Shown one piece after another: positions 1 through 11,100 of a stretch of DNA of 64,000 bases (its first letter is position 1; the number at the start of each line of letters is the position of its first letter). Source of the stretch: Ursus arctos (taxonomy: Eukaryota > Chordata > Mammalia > Carnivora > Ursidae); assembly GCF_023065955.2 (NCBI RefSeq), contig NW_026622875.1, positions 15,355,001 to 15,419,000 of the forward strand, read 5' to 3'. The translations under genes and the position numbers were made by a program. The notes under the pieces were generated by a model. That model was not told the DNA's origin and searched no databases. It saw only the letters and a program-made list of their open reading frames with translations.

Positions 1-584
1 TTGGAGTGTTGTAAAGACTGTGAAATGAATATGAACTCTGGGACCTGCAAGCATTTAACAGCTGCTGATTCCCTGCTCTTTTTCTTCCTCTAGCTGAGAA
101 TTTCAGAAATTTGGTGAATGGGTTCAAAAGGATAGCATTGAGGTAAAAATAACTTTTAGAAGATTCCAATTCTTATTGTTCTTCAAAATCATGCTCCATC
201 GTAAAATCAAATGAAGTACAATTCCCCAGCCTGGGAAATGTGAAGGAAATGTTCAATTCCTACCCACCATTCCAAGCTTGTAGACATGTCTAAGTCCCCT
301 GGGTATTTTGTAGTTGAATCGCACTCTACCTCTCTGTCAGTCCATTATGTGCTAATATGAGGCTGCTGTGAACCAACTAATATTTATTGGTTTATTTTGA
401 TCAGAAAGCTACAGCATAAATTGGACACATGAGAGATGTAGTGTGATTTAAAGGCGTTTTGGTGCTCATAGAGCTTGAACAGTGAGAAAGAGGGTGGAGG
501 AGCAGAAACTGTAGAGATTGGCAGTTTGGCAGATCATGAAGGACTTCAAATGTCACACTAATACCACCAACAGAAAATACTTCT

Positions 585-800
585 GTAGTGCTTATTATGA
601 CCGGGTGTCCTGAGCGTCACCCAATTATTAGCTTAGTCTTTTAACAACCTTAGAAAGTAGGTAGGATTATTATCTTCACTTTATAGAGGAGGAAACTGAG
701 ATCCAGAGAGGTTAGGTAACTTGCTTGAGTCCACAGAGCTAGTGTAGAGCTAGTATTTGGACTTTGAAGACCATGGTCTTTCCATACCAGGCTGCCTCTC
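585..800 (+). mobile_element. MIR SINE
   Basis: Carries the MIR core GAGGAAACTGAGATCCAGAG followed by a GTTAGGTAACTTGC-like segment and a degenerate 3' half. An ancient tRNA-derived mammalian SINE. Confidence 0.8.
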
Positions 801-1049
801 ACTAAAACCTTCAAATGTAGGAATATTATAATCAAGTTTTAGAGCAGTCAGGCTGTAGTGCAGACGTGGCTTTGTGAGAGGCAGGGCTAGAACCTGAACC
901 CTGGATAAGGGGCTATTGAAATAGTCCTGGTAAAAGGTAAGGCAGACATAAATTTGACAGTGGCAAGGGAATGAAGAGGAAAGTATGGATTTGAAAAACA
1001 TTTGGGAAATTAGAAGAGCAGAACTTGCCATTAGTTTGATGTAGTGATG

Positions 1050-1257
1050 AGGGACTAGAATAAATCTGATTCAGTCCTGGATTTAAGTCTGCTGTGTCAT
1101 CTTGGTCATTTAATTTACTGTCTTTGAACTTCGAGTCTTTTGTTTTAACTGGGCTTAATTATGCCACTGATACTGAAAATCTATTGGAGAATTTGAAATG
1201 ATACATATAAGGTGGCTGGCACAGTGTGCCTTGTGTATTGAAGCAGCTGAATAAATG
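1050..1257 (+). mobile_element. MIR SINE (MIRb-like)
   Basis: Degenerate MIR pattern: a middle section around CATCTTGGTCATTTAATTTA, then a 3' end resembling GGCTGGCACAGTGTGCC followed by GCTGAATAAATG. Divergence is high, so the limits are approximate. Confidence 0.6.
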
Positions 1258-1301
1258 ATAAAATGATTATGTTAGCTCACTGGTTTTTAAAAGAGTGATC
1301 A

Positions 1302-1500
1302 GGGGCGCCTGGGTGGCTCAGCCGTTGGGCGTCTGCCTTCGGCTCAGGGCGTGATCCCGGTGTTCTGGGATCGAGCCCCACATCAGGCTCTTCCCCTGGG
1401 AGCCTGCTTCTTCCTCTCCCACTCCCCCTGCCTGTGTTCCCTCTTTAGCTGGCTGTCTCTCTCTCTGTTAAATGAATAAATAAAATCTTAAAAAAAAAAA
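1302..1500 (+). mobile_element. SINEC carnivore tRNA-Lys SINE, full length with TSD
   Basis: Head GCGCCTGGGTGGCTCAG, degenerate polymerase III B-box (GATCGAGCCCC), CT-rich part, AATAAAATCTT and A-tail. It is flanked by an exact 11-bp target duplication AAGAGTGATCA at 1291-1301 and 1501-1511. It lies in CPA3 intron 2, antisense to the gene. Confidence 0.95.
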
Positions 1501-2002
1501 AAGAGTGATCAAACTTTAAGAGTTTCCTTTTAAAATGGATTTACTCTTGGGCAGGGTCACATATTGATATTTTAAACCATTACTTTGATGTTACCAGTTA
1601 ACCAGTACCTTGATGTTACCATTTTTTTTAAGAGAAACTATGCCACAGGTGGAGATCAGGGTGGGAGGGAGGAGAATGGAGCAGGCAAGGCACTAGCAGG
1701 GAGGGGAAAGAGGCCCCCAGAAAGGTGTCAAGAATGCCCGCCTCCTTATTTCACAGTTTCACCTAGAAAAAGCTATTGTTTGCAAAGCTTTTGGGAGGGA
1801 GAACAGGAATGGTAATTTGGGGAAAAAATGAACAAAAACAAGGGAAGCACTATAGTGATGATTGACTAAATTATCTGAGTAGCTTCTGCTACTTCCCCCA
1901 TCTTTGTCTTTGGAATCTCCATGTGCATGAAAAATAACATAGAAAAGAGGCAACTTTTAGAGAACAGAAAGAAAAGATAAAATAACCCTCTAAATGCTTT
2001 AC

Positions 2003-2078
2003 CTGGTTGGTTTTGGCCAAGTCTTTTATGATGTTTGCTTGTTTTTCATCCTGGGGCTTCACGCGGAGCACCTTCTCC
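2003..2078 (-). CDS. CPA3: CPA3 coding exon 2
   Basis: 76 bases. The acceptor AG is at 2080-2079 and the donor GTAAAG at 2002-1997. It completes the split Arg codon and ends on a full codon after LAKTNQ. The exon length (76) equals that of CPB1 exon 2 (41524-41599), as expected for tandem paralogues. Confidence 0.93.
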
Positions 2079-2244
2079 CTTTAAGAATGTAAGAAGATGA
2101 AACATGTGAACTGTTAAGAAGCATTCCTTCATCTTCTTCCTGTATAGAGACTGCAACGCAGAGTGGTGAAATTTACCTGTCAAAGCGGACAGGAACAATT
2201 GCAAGGGTGGTAGCGATCAAACCCACAGGCAGGATGAACCTCAT
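2003..2244 (-). CDS. CPA3: CPA3, mast-cell carboxypeptidase A, exons 1-2 only (gene runs off left edge)
   Basis: CPA3 is a zinc metallo-carboxypeptidase of family M14A stored in mast-cell secretory granules, which removes C-terminal aromatic and aliphatic residues. Only 48 codons are visible: exon 1 (2177-2244) encodes a signal peptide starting MRFILPVGLIATT, and exon 2 (2003-2078) encodes the start of the activation propeptide, including EKVLRVKPQDEKQ. The joined reading crosses the intron in phase 2 (AG|G = Arg). The start is chosen because the ATG sits in a good context (A at -3) and opens directly onto a hydrophobic leader. The match to CPA3 rather than CPA1, CPA2 or CPB1 rests on recall of the human propeptide and on the neighbour CPB1, which lies just upstream on the same strand. 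Exons 3-11 would lie left of position 1; no exon-3-like frame was found in 1-2002. Confidence 0.93.
2177..2244 (-). CDS. CPA3: CPA3 coding exon 1
   Basis: 68 coding bases from the ATG at 2244-2242 to a donor GTAAAT at 2176-2171. It encodes 22 full residues (signal peptide and first propeptide residues ending FD) plus two bases of an Arg codon. Confidence 0.93.
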
Positions 2245-2330
2245 GGTTCTTCTTTGCCTGACCCAAGACGCTCTGCCAGTTTTATGCCTCAGCTCTTATC
2301 TGGAGGAGCAGCTGATTTCCTCTTAGGGTT
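2245..2330 (-). promoter_or_regulatory. CPA3: CPA3 proximal promoter with TATA variant and E-box/GATA composite
   Basis: Read on the minus strand, a TATA variant CATAAAA (2286-2280) lies about 38 bases upstream of the ATG, giving a predicted start near 2254 and a very short 5' UTR. About 10 bases further upstream is AGATAAG (2301-2295), a GATA-factor site, and CAGCTG (2314-2309), an E-box. The E-box half-site CTG and GATAAG are 8 bases apart on the same strand, the arrangement bound by TAL1/GATA complexes. Mast-cell genes depend on GATA factors, so this fits CPA3 expression. The motifs are seen; occupancy is inferred. Confidence 0.6.
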
Positions 2331-2394
2331 CTGGTGGATGAAATGTTTTTCTCTCTGTGTTTTCTGGTTGGGGAGGGAGGGATAGAATGGCAAC

Positions 2395-2590
2395 ACTAAC
2401 ACTAAATGCCCATTTTGTGGCAGATGCAATGTCACGCTACCCTTTTGCAATCGGGAATACCCATTTTACAGATGGCAGGCAAATTCATTTTTTAGGAAAT
2501 AACTTGCCCAAGGTAACAGAGCTAGTATGTTCACAGAATTGAGATTTGAGCCCAGTTCTTTGTTCTAAAATGCAGCTTTTCCATATGTTT
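2395..2590 (+). mobile_element. MIR SINE
   Basis: MIR pattern with CCCATTTTACAGATGGCAGG, AACTTGCCCAAGGTAACAG and GCTAGTA in the right order. It lies immediately upstream of the CPA3 promoter. Confidence 0.8.
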
Positions 2591-3569
2591 GAATTGAATG
2601 ATGGAAGAAATCACTTTAAATTTGCATTTGGAACCTGAGATGAATTTGGGTATCTGGCTGCAGAACCTTGGTGGGTGGTCCTTAATAACATAAAATATGT
2701 TTTTGAAGCTACATTGTAACTTGGTAAATTACAAAATATTTTGAATATACTAAAAATACTATAATCTCAAAAATATTGATGTGTTCACTATCTATATCTT
2801 GTACTTTTGCCTTATTTTCTCTGTACCTCTCTGTAAAGAAGTAAATGTTACAGAAAGAGCTAAAACAATCACATCCCTGCTCCTTTCTCCTTCTCCTCCC
2901 TCTGTTCTCAGAGATAACCCCTATTTTTAAAGCAACTTGAGGACTGTTAGAAGGCTTAAGTGTTTGTTCATTGGCTGCTCTCTTTAGGGTCTGGATGCAG
3001 GGTTCAATAAATGCTTTCAGAAAGTTGAATTAATGAAAGTCATTTATAGACCATTATAAATAGTCTCTTGAGGGGTCTTTAATTTTGAACATGGATTATT
3101 TGGGAGAAGGCAACACCTCTACTCAGAATTATAGGTAATCTAATGGAGTGAGTAAATTTAGCTAATCAGATAACTTATTAAAATTTCCTTTTAAAAACTA
3201 CTTCTTCACATTGACAAATGCATGTAGATTGTCCTATAGGAATCTTCTCAGAGTCATTGTTATATATTTTTATTATCAGAATAATAGCACTGGGGGAGAT
3301 GCCCATATTATATGTACAGCAGCAATAGCTTCATTCCTCTGTTAGGTGTGTGTTGGAACATATCCCCCAGGGAACTCCCCTTGCCCTAACCCTGCAGGTA
3401 AGGGAGAGGAGGGTTTTACAAATGCCTTCATGTTCTTGACATTGGACAAGCTCATCAGCACTAGAAACTCCCAAAGCAAATGTTTGCTCCATTGCTTCTG
3501 AGGTTGTATTTGGTAGGGGGACAAAGGAAAAGGAAGAGCTTGATGTTGCAGTTAGACACATGTAACCTC

Positions 3570-3722
3570 AGAGCGGCTCCTTCACCCTGAGCAGGCTGCC
3601 TAGTCATTCTGGGCCTTGGTTTCCTCATCTGTAAAATGGAGATGCAAATTGAACTCTGGCAAGTGCTGTGAAGGCTAACTGAGATAGCAGATGTGAAGGA
3701 CTTGGTGGATGGTAGGTGCTAA
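3570..3722 (+). mobile_element. MIR SINE (MIRb-like)
   Basis: Contains CCTTGGTTTCCTCATCTGTA with AAATGGAGAT following, the typical MIRb centre, then a segment resembling the 3' half ending in GGTAGGTGCT. Confidence 0.7.
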
Positions 3723-3846
3723 AAAATATGCTCGTGCCCTCCCAGCAGTTGATAAAATTGCCAGGTTCTACAAATAGACTTACAGTTGGCCACTGTCAAC
3801 TGGACTATCAGCATGTATCGTGTGGTAGATTAAAGCAGTGGCTGCA

Positions 3847-4029
3847 GGGGTGCCTGGGAGGCCCAGCTGGTAAAGTGTCTGCCTTCGGCTCAGGTCATGA
3901 TCCCAGGGTGCTGGGATCGAGTCCCGCACTGGGCTCCCTGCAAGAAGAAGCAGGGAGCCTGCTTCTCCCTCTGCCCCTCCCCTGTTATGTGCCTGTTCTG
4001 TCTCTCTCTCTCTCTCTGACAAATAAATA
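3847..4029 (+). mobile_element. SINEC carnivore SINE, diverged
   Basis: Diverged head (GTGCCTGGGAGGCCCAG), B-box region GGGATCGAGTCCC, CT-rich tract and GACAAATAAATAAA tail. Imperfect flanking repeats around AGTGGCTG / AGTGGTGGCTG suggest a target duplication. Older than the copies at 1302 and 62340. Confidence 0.9.
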
Positions 4030-4834
4030 AAGTGGTGGCTGTATCCTTTAGGGGTGAAATGTCTTTTTGTATTTTTTTTAATGTAGCCTACTTCAGAAAA
4101 AATTTTTTGTGTTACAGCTTTTGTTTTTGGAGTTTTATTTTCTGATTCTTCAAGCAATAAATGCCTACTGAAAATAATTTAGCAAAAACAGAAAGTTTGA
4201 AAGAAGAAAATAGAAATAACCCTTAATTCTAACATTCCTGTATGTTTTCTTAAAGCCTGTTTCTGTGTGACTAGTTTTAGAACTGTGGAGAAGGCTTGTA
4301 TGTCTGTTTTTCAGGTCAACTAGGAAGGACACTTCTGTTTTAGTTGGGGATCTAGGTGAATGTGTGAAGGATCGTGGTATCTCTCAGGATAAGATTCTGA
4401 TTATAAATAATCTTGGACTTCTTAATATCTGTTACATATTTCAGTTCTCTGTTTCTGGAATAGGACATCGTCATGTGGTGCTTTTAAGACTTCCCACTCC
4501 TCCCCAATTTATTTAGCCTCTGAAGAATAGATACAATAGATGGATTTCAAGAGTATTCTGGAGCTTTTTCTCAGAACAGGTGTGATTTCTTGGCAGGCAT
4601 AGTTCTGAACAATCTGTATTATTGCATTGAAATTTGTAAAAGATCTTGGCATATGTACAGAATAGGTTGAATAGCTACTGGACAACATATCATTTTAGGC
4701 TTCACTTTGTAAGGTGGTGTGATGTTTCATTGGTCAAATTAATCTCTTTAAAAAGAAAAGATCCTTCTGGATCTTTGTACTCCTAGGAGTTTTGTAGTAG
4801 TATATGTCCAGGCACAGTTTAAAATATTGCTTTA

Positions 4835-5038
4835 GGGACACCTGCGTGGCTCAGTTGGTTGGGTGTCTGCCTTCGGCTCAGGTCATGATCTCAGGGTCCT
4901 GGGATTGAGTCCCACATCAGGCTCCCTGCTCAGCATGGAGTCTGCTGCTTCTCTCTCTCCCTCTGCCCCTACCCCCTGCTCGTGCTCTCTCTCTCACTCT
5001 CTCTCAAGTAAATAAATAAAATCTTAAAAAAATAAAAT
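4835..5038 (+). mobile_element. SINEC carnivore SINE with 14-bp TSD
   Basis: SINEC head with CCTGCGTGGCTCAG, the CTGCCTTCGGCTCAGGTCATG subtype sequence and a tail ending in AAATAAAATCTT. The exact direct repeat AAAATATTGCTTTA occurs at 4821-4834 and 5039-5052. Confidence 0.93.
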
Positions 5039-6844
5039 AAAATATTGCTTTATTTTTTAAACTGTATTTTTATGCATATTTCAACATTATCACTATAAAA
5101 GATATTCTAGAAAATAAAAGAGATATTCTAGAAAATTAAAGTGAAGATTCTCTTGTGATTTTACTAGAGTCTTTCAAATAATTCTCCATCTTCAAATCAA
5201 ATCCAATAAACTTCTGGAGTACCTTTAGATATCTCATAATGGATATGTTGAAAGAAAAATTTGTTGCCTTTAGTTGTGGATATTGGATTCTTAACATTTA
5301 AATGAAGCTGCTCTGCAAAATGCTGCAGGAAACTTGTCTTCTTTAGTTGGAGGAAAGGTGGCATTTCTGGACAAAGATGTGGGTGTGTGGTTCAGGCAGT
5401 GTCAGACCTGGCCAGAGGGGGAGTGACTGCCTGCTCAAATGAGATGATCTAAGAGGATCATCAACACCCCATTTGGCCCCCAAATAACCTCATTTGCTGT
5501 CATGGTTCCTTCTGTCTTTCTTTGGTGTCTGAAATTTTCTTTGAACAATTCTTATAGGTTAGCTGGCAAAAGCAAGTGAATACATGGGATGTTATTCTAG
5601 ATATGAGGAACTCTCATATTCCAGACTGGAAAACCAGTCTTGCTATGTTGTAGCAACACCATTTGAGATAGGAAAGATTCAGGGAGCCATTTCTATGCTG
5701 TTGGTTAATTAGTGGCTTGGGGAGATAAGAGGTTGGGACTGAGGAAGGGCTTAGAGCCTGTCCTGGGATCTCAGTGTGGAGTAATTTAAAGGAGAGAGTA
5801 AGAGAGTCAGAGGCTCCAGGGTGGGCAAGGCTGGGCAGGAATGCTTGGCAGTCCATGGTCTGCCTGGAAGGAGGTCATATGGTATTATTGCGCTGGGAAG
5901 GACTAAAGCAGGCATCTCTTTCTGTTTTTTTTCTCAGTTTAGCTCAGGCAAGTGGCATTCCTTTAAGTGGGCCAGAGATACAGCAACAATGTTTCTGGTG
6001 TAAGAAATCTTGGATACATGGGATTTTAAATGAGAATATTTGCATATTTACTTTACTAGTCCTTATTTTTCTTAAAAATTCCTTGAAATTTTTAGACATT
6101 TCTAATTTCTGATTTAAAGCATTTAGTTTAGAGACTTTGGAAGGCTCTTTATGGTTTACACACATGACTTCTGAACTTTGGGTCACACACAGCATTTCTT
6201 AGTTAGAAGTTAATGTTACCTGCTAGAGGTGAAGTATGGGAGTGTCTTGTGGAACTATCTGTGGATCGAATGATAAATGTCCAGCAAGATAACTTCACTC
6301 AGGTAGCTCTCCAATTCCCAACATGGATATAATTTAAATAAAACAGGGAAAGATAATTTAGCTAAATTACATCTATTTTTTTTATTATCGTCAGTACTGC
6401 TTGAGAATCATGGGAATTTCTTTTTGCACTTAAGTGTCTGTCTGTGTATCTGTTTAAATGATGTATTACTAAATTATTTTAAAGATGATTGCTTGACAAA
6501 TTGTAGCAGCTGCACTGCTACCATCTAGTGGACAATTAATGAAATTAATCATTCTTTGGCTTGACAACTTTCAAAGGACTCTTTGAATAGAACACTACCA
6601 TAGATATTTTAACATGTTTTGCTAGATTTGGAATCCTATTTTCCTTGGATCCACATAGAAAACAGTGAGCTCATATTTTAAAGTAAATAGAGTACTACAT
6701 TTTAAATTAAGAGATGCCCCCGAATTGCAACTAAATACCTATTCTTATATTTTAAAATTTGAACTTTGTGCATAATACTCTCTGACATTAGCATGTTCAT
6801 TTCTAATTCTGGGAAACTTCAAGTCATAGAGTAGTTTTTGCCTC

Positions 6845-7497
6845 TTTTGTTTAAGGCCCAATACCCTCTTGTTTTACCTCCAATCTGCTTTGTAACACCC
6901 TCCTGTAACAATCTCCTTATAACAGCCTCCTGAGACCCTCTTGTTTTACCTCCAGTCTGCTTTCCACCTTAGTTGGTTGATGTTTTAAAAATTCTGATCA
7001 TGTCATTTGCAACTGAATCTTTTCCAAGGCTTCCTATTGTTCTTAGACCAATGTTCCAAACCCTTAAGCTCTAAACTCTGCCTGATAGTCCCCCGCCCTC
7101 CCTCCTCAGCCCTTCTTCCCTCAGGGAATTTCCCCAGGGAATATAGAAAACTACCTTTCTTCCTATGAATTCTGCATCCTCATAGGGCTTGGAAGGGGCA
7201 CTCCCTTTGTCCAGATGATTGTGACTTATTCTTCAGGTTCCAGCATTCCCTGAGAGAGCCTTCTCTCCCACATCAGGGAGGCAGACCTTGACCCTGTATA
7301 TGTTCTTTTAATGTAATTTTTCTAGCAGTTACTTGCTTAATATAAATTAAATCCTGAATTATTAAATAATTAGTGAAATAGCTGATTATTTATTTCATGT
7401 CTGTCTTCCCAAATGTCCACTGAAGGCAGAACTGTCTTTCTTTTTCATTGCTCTGTCCCTAATTGTTTGACATGAAATAGACAGTTCACAGAATAAA
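6845..7497 (+). mobile_element. L2 LINE 3' fragment
   Basis: Shows the L2 3'-end order: a segment like GGCTTCCTATTGTTCTTAGA, a CT-rich middle, GTTCCAGCATTCCCTGAGAG, and an end with ACTGAAGGCAGAACTG followed by an AATAAATAAG tail. Heavily diverged. Confidence 0.7.
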
Positions 7498-7759
7498 TAA
7501 GCTGAGATGAAACCTGAAGCAAGATGGGGTTTTTTCACCTAGACTACATTTTCCTAAATCTTCCCTTATATGTCATCTTCCTCATAAGCCCCCAATATAA
7601 CCTGTACATCTCTGCACTCTGCCAGTGTTGACAAATACCTTGAGGACCTTAATTCCTATATAGCTGATCCACATCATTACCTGTGGATGGCTTGCTTAGT
7701 CATTGGTTCACATCATTTCTTTTTTTTCCCCCAAAGAAGTAGACAGTCTGTCAGGTTTC

Positions 7760-7936
7760 TAGTTATAATGATTCATTTTTATTATGATCAGTATTAAAAG
7801 ATCTGTAGTTTAATAGACTAGAAGCTTAAAAGAAAGACTGGGATCTAGAAAATATCCAGGCAGACAAAAATAAGAATTCAGGATAGAAAAGAAACAAAGA
7901 GTGAGCACTTTGAAATAAGGCTGTCAGCATTCTCTA
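7760..7936 (-). other. CPB1: CPB1 3' UTR
   Basis: About 175 bases from the TAG to the expected cleavage site downstream of the AATAAA at 7783-7778. The exact cleavage position is inferred from the usual 10-25 base spacing. Confidence 0.75.
7778..7783 (-). terminator. CPB1: CPB1 polyadenylation signal AATAAA
   Basis: A consensus AATAAA on the minus strand about 155 bases past the stop codon; downstream the transcript strand becomes T- and G-rich. Confidence 0.8.
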
Positions 7937-8124
7937 CTAGTACAGATGTTCCAGGACGTATCTGGCAAGGTGCTTGATGGCCAGCATTGTCTCCTCACAG
8001 GTTGGCCGAATCTGGGATTCAGGGAGGACAAAGCCGTATCTGCCTTTGTCCCGGAGTTCAAAGGTAAAGGAGTATTTGATTCCTTGGTCGTAAGCCCAGT
8101 CATCAGAGCCCCCAGCAGCAGGAT
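7937..8124 (-). CDS. CPB1: CPB1 exon 11 (coding part), catalytic Glu and stop
   Basis: 188 bases, residue 356 to stop. It contains Tyr356, Asp363 in [11 protein letters not shown] (S1' pocket for basic side chains) and catalytic Glu378 in FTFELRD, and ends LEHLY followed by TAG. Acceptor ACATTTCAG. Confidence 0.97.
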
Positions 8125-11100
8125 CTGAAATGTGCAAAGAGCAGAAACAAACAAACAAACTCCAAAAACTTTAAATACAGGAAGGAAATTAAAAAAAAAA
8201 AAAGCTAACTTTCTTTTATAATTACAACTGTTTCACTGGGCAAAATATTATAGGTAGGCCAATTTTCTAGAAAACTGGATTATAAAAGATATGGGGGGCT
8301 GTTTTAAAAAAAATCAGTCCAATCTTACCTCTAAACCTAATTAATGGGAATGATGTGTTTAATACCCTAGAAAGTATGTAATTTATAATATAAACTTCTC
8401 ACTGTGCTTGTATGCAGTGGTAAACTATGTCATATGTAGTTTGTTTATAAGATACAGGTACTTTCTGGGAAAAGAAAGTTTCCTAGGAAAGTAGGGAAAG
8501 CTGCATGATGACTGGTGGTAGGAGAGAACTCCAAACCCCAAGGAGACAGCACTGACTGATGAAGGTGGAGCACGTGGAGGGCGGGGCTGGGCCTTGTTTG
8601 TGTTTCCTCAGGGCCTAGCAGGTGGTGTGGCTGAGGTTCCGCACTCGTTCAGTTCTTCATTCAGTTACAGTTATGATGTCACTGCCTGGTAGATTTCGTA
8701 TCTGTTCAGTCACTAGGTCATTTGTTCACTCATTCATTAATTCATTCTTTCATCTATTACAGTCAACAGTGTACAGCCCTAACGGAGCAGCAGGCCGTGG
8801 GCTCTCCTCTGGAGATGCTAGAATAAAGGAAATATGTGACTTCTGCCCTCCAGGGTTTACAGTATAATGAAAAAAGAACCCTCACTGAACTAGTCCGCGT
8901 AAAACATAGAAGTTCACAGTCTATGAATAGGTGGGCTACTTCTGCTAGAATCCCCTTAGGAAAACGCTATATCCCATGTGATTCAGAGCAGGTTAAAAAA
9001 GGACAAGAATATAGAAAACTGTATTCTATAGAAAACTTAAAACAAAACAAAACCCAGGATTGGAGCCTCTCCAACTTCATGGGAGGCCCTGTGATGACAG
9101 GACTGGACCTTTCCCATTGTATTTCTAGTCCTTTCAGATCTGGGGCAAAAATAAGTCATACAAAGGGAAAGGGAATTATAAGTAGAAATTTAAAAGGACC
9201 TGCAGGATGTGCCTTCCCAGTGAAATTTAAACTCTGTAGCATCTAAGTGAAATCTGGGGTCTAGCCCCTAACTCTCTTGCTGTGTGTCTCTTGCCACTTG
9301 CTCGAATACACTGAGTGACTGGTCTGTGGGGCTGATATCTACTCCTGGAAAGTGGCTTGAGCCTGAATTAGCCCTCACACCTGCAATCTGTTTAGTCAGG
9401 AAAACACTCCTTCTTACACTTTTCTTCAGCAGTTGTCCTTCCAGGTAAAGCTTCTGTGTCATTGTCGTGGGCAGTCATCCCCGATGCTGTGGGATGCGCT
9501 GGTTGGTGCTGGCGTGTGCTCTTTCCTTGTGCACCCTCTGTCATAACATCTAGCACCCCTATATTTAGTTTTCCTGCTGCCCTACTGTGGCTTCTTTGAA
9601 GACTGTGCTGGTTCCTCAACTTCCCTTTCTCCTTTTCTCTTGCCTTCTCTCCATCCTTCCTTTCTTTCTTCCCTAGCACCTAGTGAGGACCTGGCACATA
9701 GTAGTGGCTGCTCAATGGATGTTTACTGAGTGCAAGTGTTTTCTTGGGTTGGAAGGGATATTTTTTCTGAACAGAGAACTGATGACATGTCGTATAAAAA
9801 ATCCACTGTCAGGCAAAGCCACATGCTTTAAATGATCTGAAAGGAAAGGCTCTGGGAACCATTTGTCGCCTTTTTAGGCATGTGGTCTCTGCACAGTTCT
9901 GAAGCCAAGACTCACAGATTGTTGTAGCTCCTGGGCCATATGTGTACTTGGTGCCGTGCAGGGTGGCAAGTTCTTTTACTGTAGCTTTAGCCAGGGCATT
10001 CTGCAAAAGAACCAGCAGTTCGTGAGTAAATAAAATCACACACTGCCAAACAAACAAACAAACAAACATCTGTACGTTATTTTTAAGACATCGAAGAGCT
10101 ATAAGACACAATCTGGGTTAGTTTTTTTCCTGCTCAGTGCCCATCCAATTTTTCTAGCTAACCTGGTCATATGATCCAAGCAATTCCTGTGAAAATATGT
10201 CTTCCCTAATGCCCTCTCCAGGCACTCACTCTGAGCTTCCCTCTGAATGTGTCATATTGTGGCAACACCATTTGCTGGCCTCCGAGTTGTCAGTGACTTT
10301 TTCTGTCTTTTATCTCCGTGTCTTCAGGGTCCAGGCCAAGGCTTACCACTTAGTGGTTGTCCACCTATTTGTTGGAACTCTGTGGGTAATTAGCACTCTT
10401 CTTATCCTCCTATTTGAGAATTAGGTCTTTATATTCATTTTAAGTCATTGTTGCAGTAAGATACGGGTCCTAGCAATAACTTTTATTTTAGTCGGAGGGC
10501 AATCTCTTTTCTTTTCTTTTCTTTTCTTTTCTTTTCTTTTCTTTTCTTTTCTTTCCTTTCCTTTCCTTTCCTTTCCTTTTCTTTTCTATTAACATAGAAC
10601 TTAGTGTGTCTTTTTTCTCAGATATTCTTCCTTAGGCTTGTTAAACATCTTGTTTTTTTAAACCTTAGTTTAGGCTAGAGAAATGAGGCTATAGCAATTT
10701 GTAACTGTCCCAGATATTACATTTATTGATTTAGTAAAATGTCACTGTGTATTAAGAATTAGGTTATGTGTAAGGATTGGTTTGGCAAATCTATATTGTC
10801 TCTGGAGCTTGTAAGAGAAAAGCAGGAGAAAAGGAAGTCTTTGTGGTTGTACAAAGAGGTTGTCTGCCTAATACAGGTAAACAAAAATCAAATACATACA
10901 AAATAACCCCCAAAAAACAAAACAAAAACTACCTGGAAATGTGGCAGGTTATAAAGCCAGGATAAGGTAGAATTACATGAGCTGAGGCAGGAGTATTAAC
11001 AACTAAACATATGAATTATTGGATACCCAATGCAGTGTTCATTGCCAACATAGAAATACTTAGGCAGTTCCAGAGATGAGGGTGGTTCCAGCTTGGAAGA

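Larger units (their letters stand above)
1..2002 (-). other. CPA3: CPA3 intron 2 (partial)
   Basis: Non-coding on both strands as far as I can read. It contains two old MIR copies, a SINEC insertion and otherwise plain intronic sequence. The short frames here are unsupported by splice sites or family matches. Confidence 0.8.
2331..7755. other. Intergenic region between CPB1 3' end and CPA3 promoter
   Basis: About 5.4 kb without a recognisable exon on either strand. It contains two MIR copies, two SINEC copies and a long L2 fragment. The segments 2600-3560, 4035-4830 and 5050-6840 show no repeat or gene that I can name. A CTCF-like motif lies at 6519-6532. Confidence 0.75.

Noticed and set aside
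1302..1400. tRNA-like head with polymerase III box
   Set aside because: It is the tRNA-derived part of a SINEC, not a tRNA gene; the same holds for the other five copies.
5097..5143. Short 22-bp tandem repeat (AGATATTCTAGAAAA units)
   Set aside because: Only two units next to a SINE tail; ordinary local slippage.
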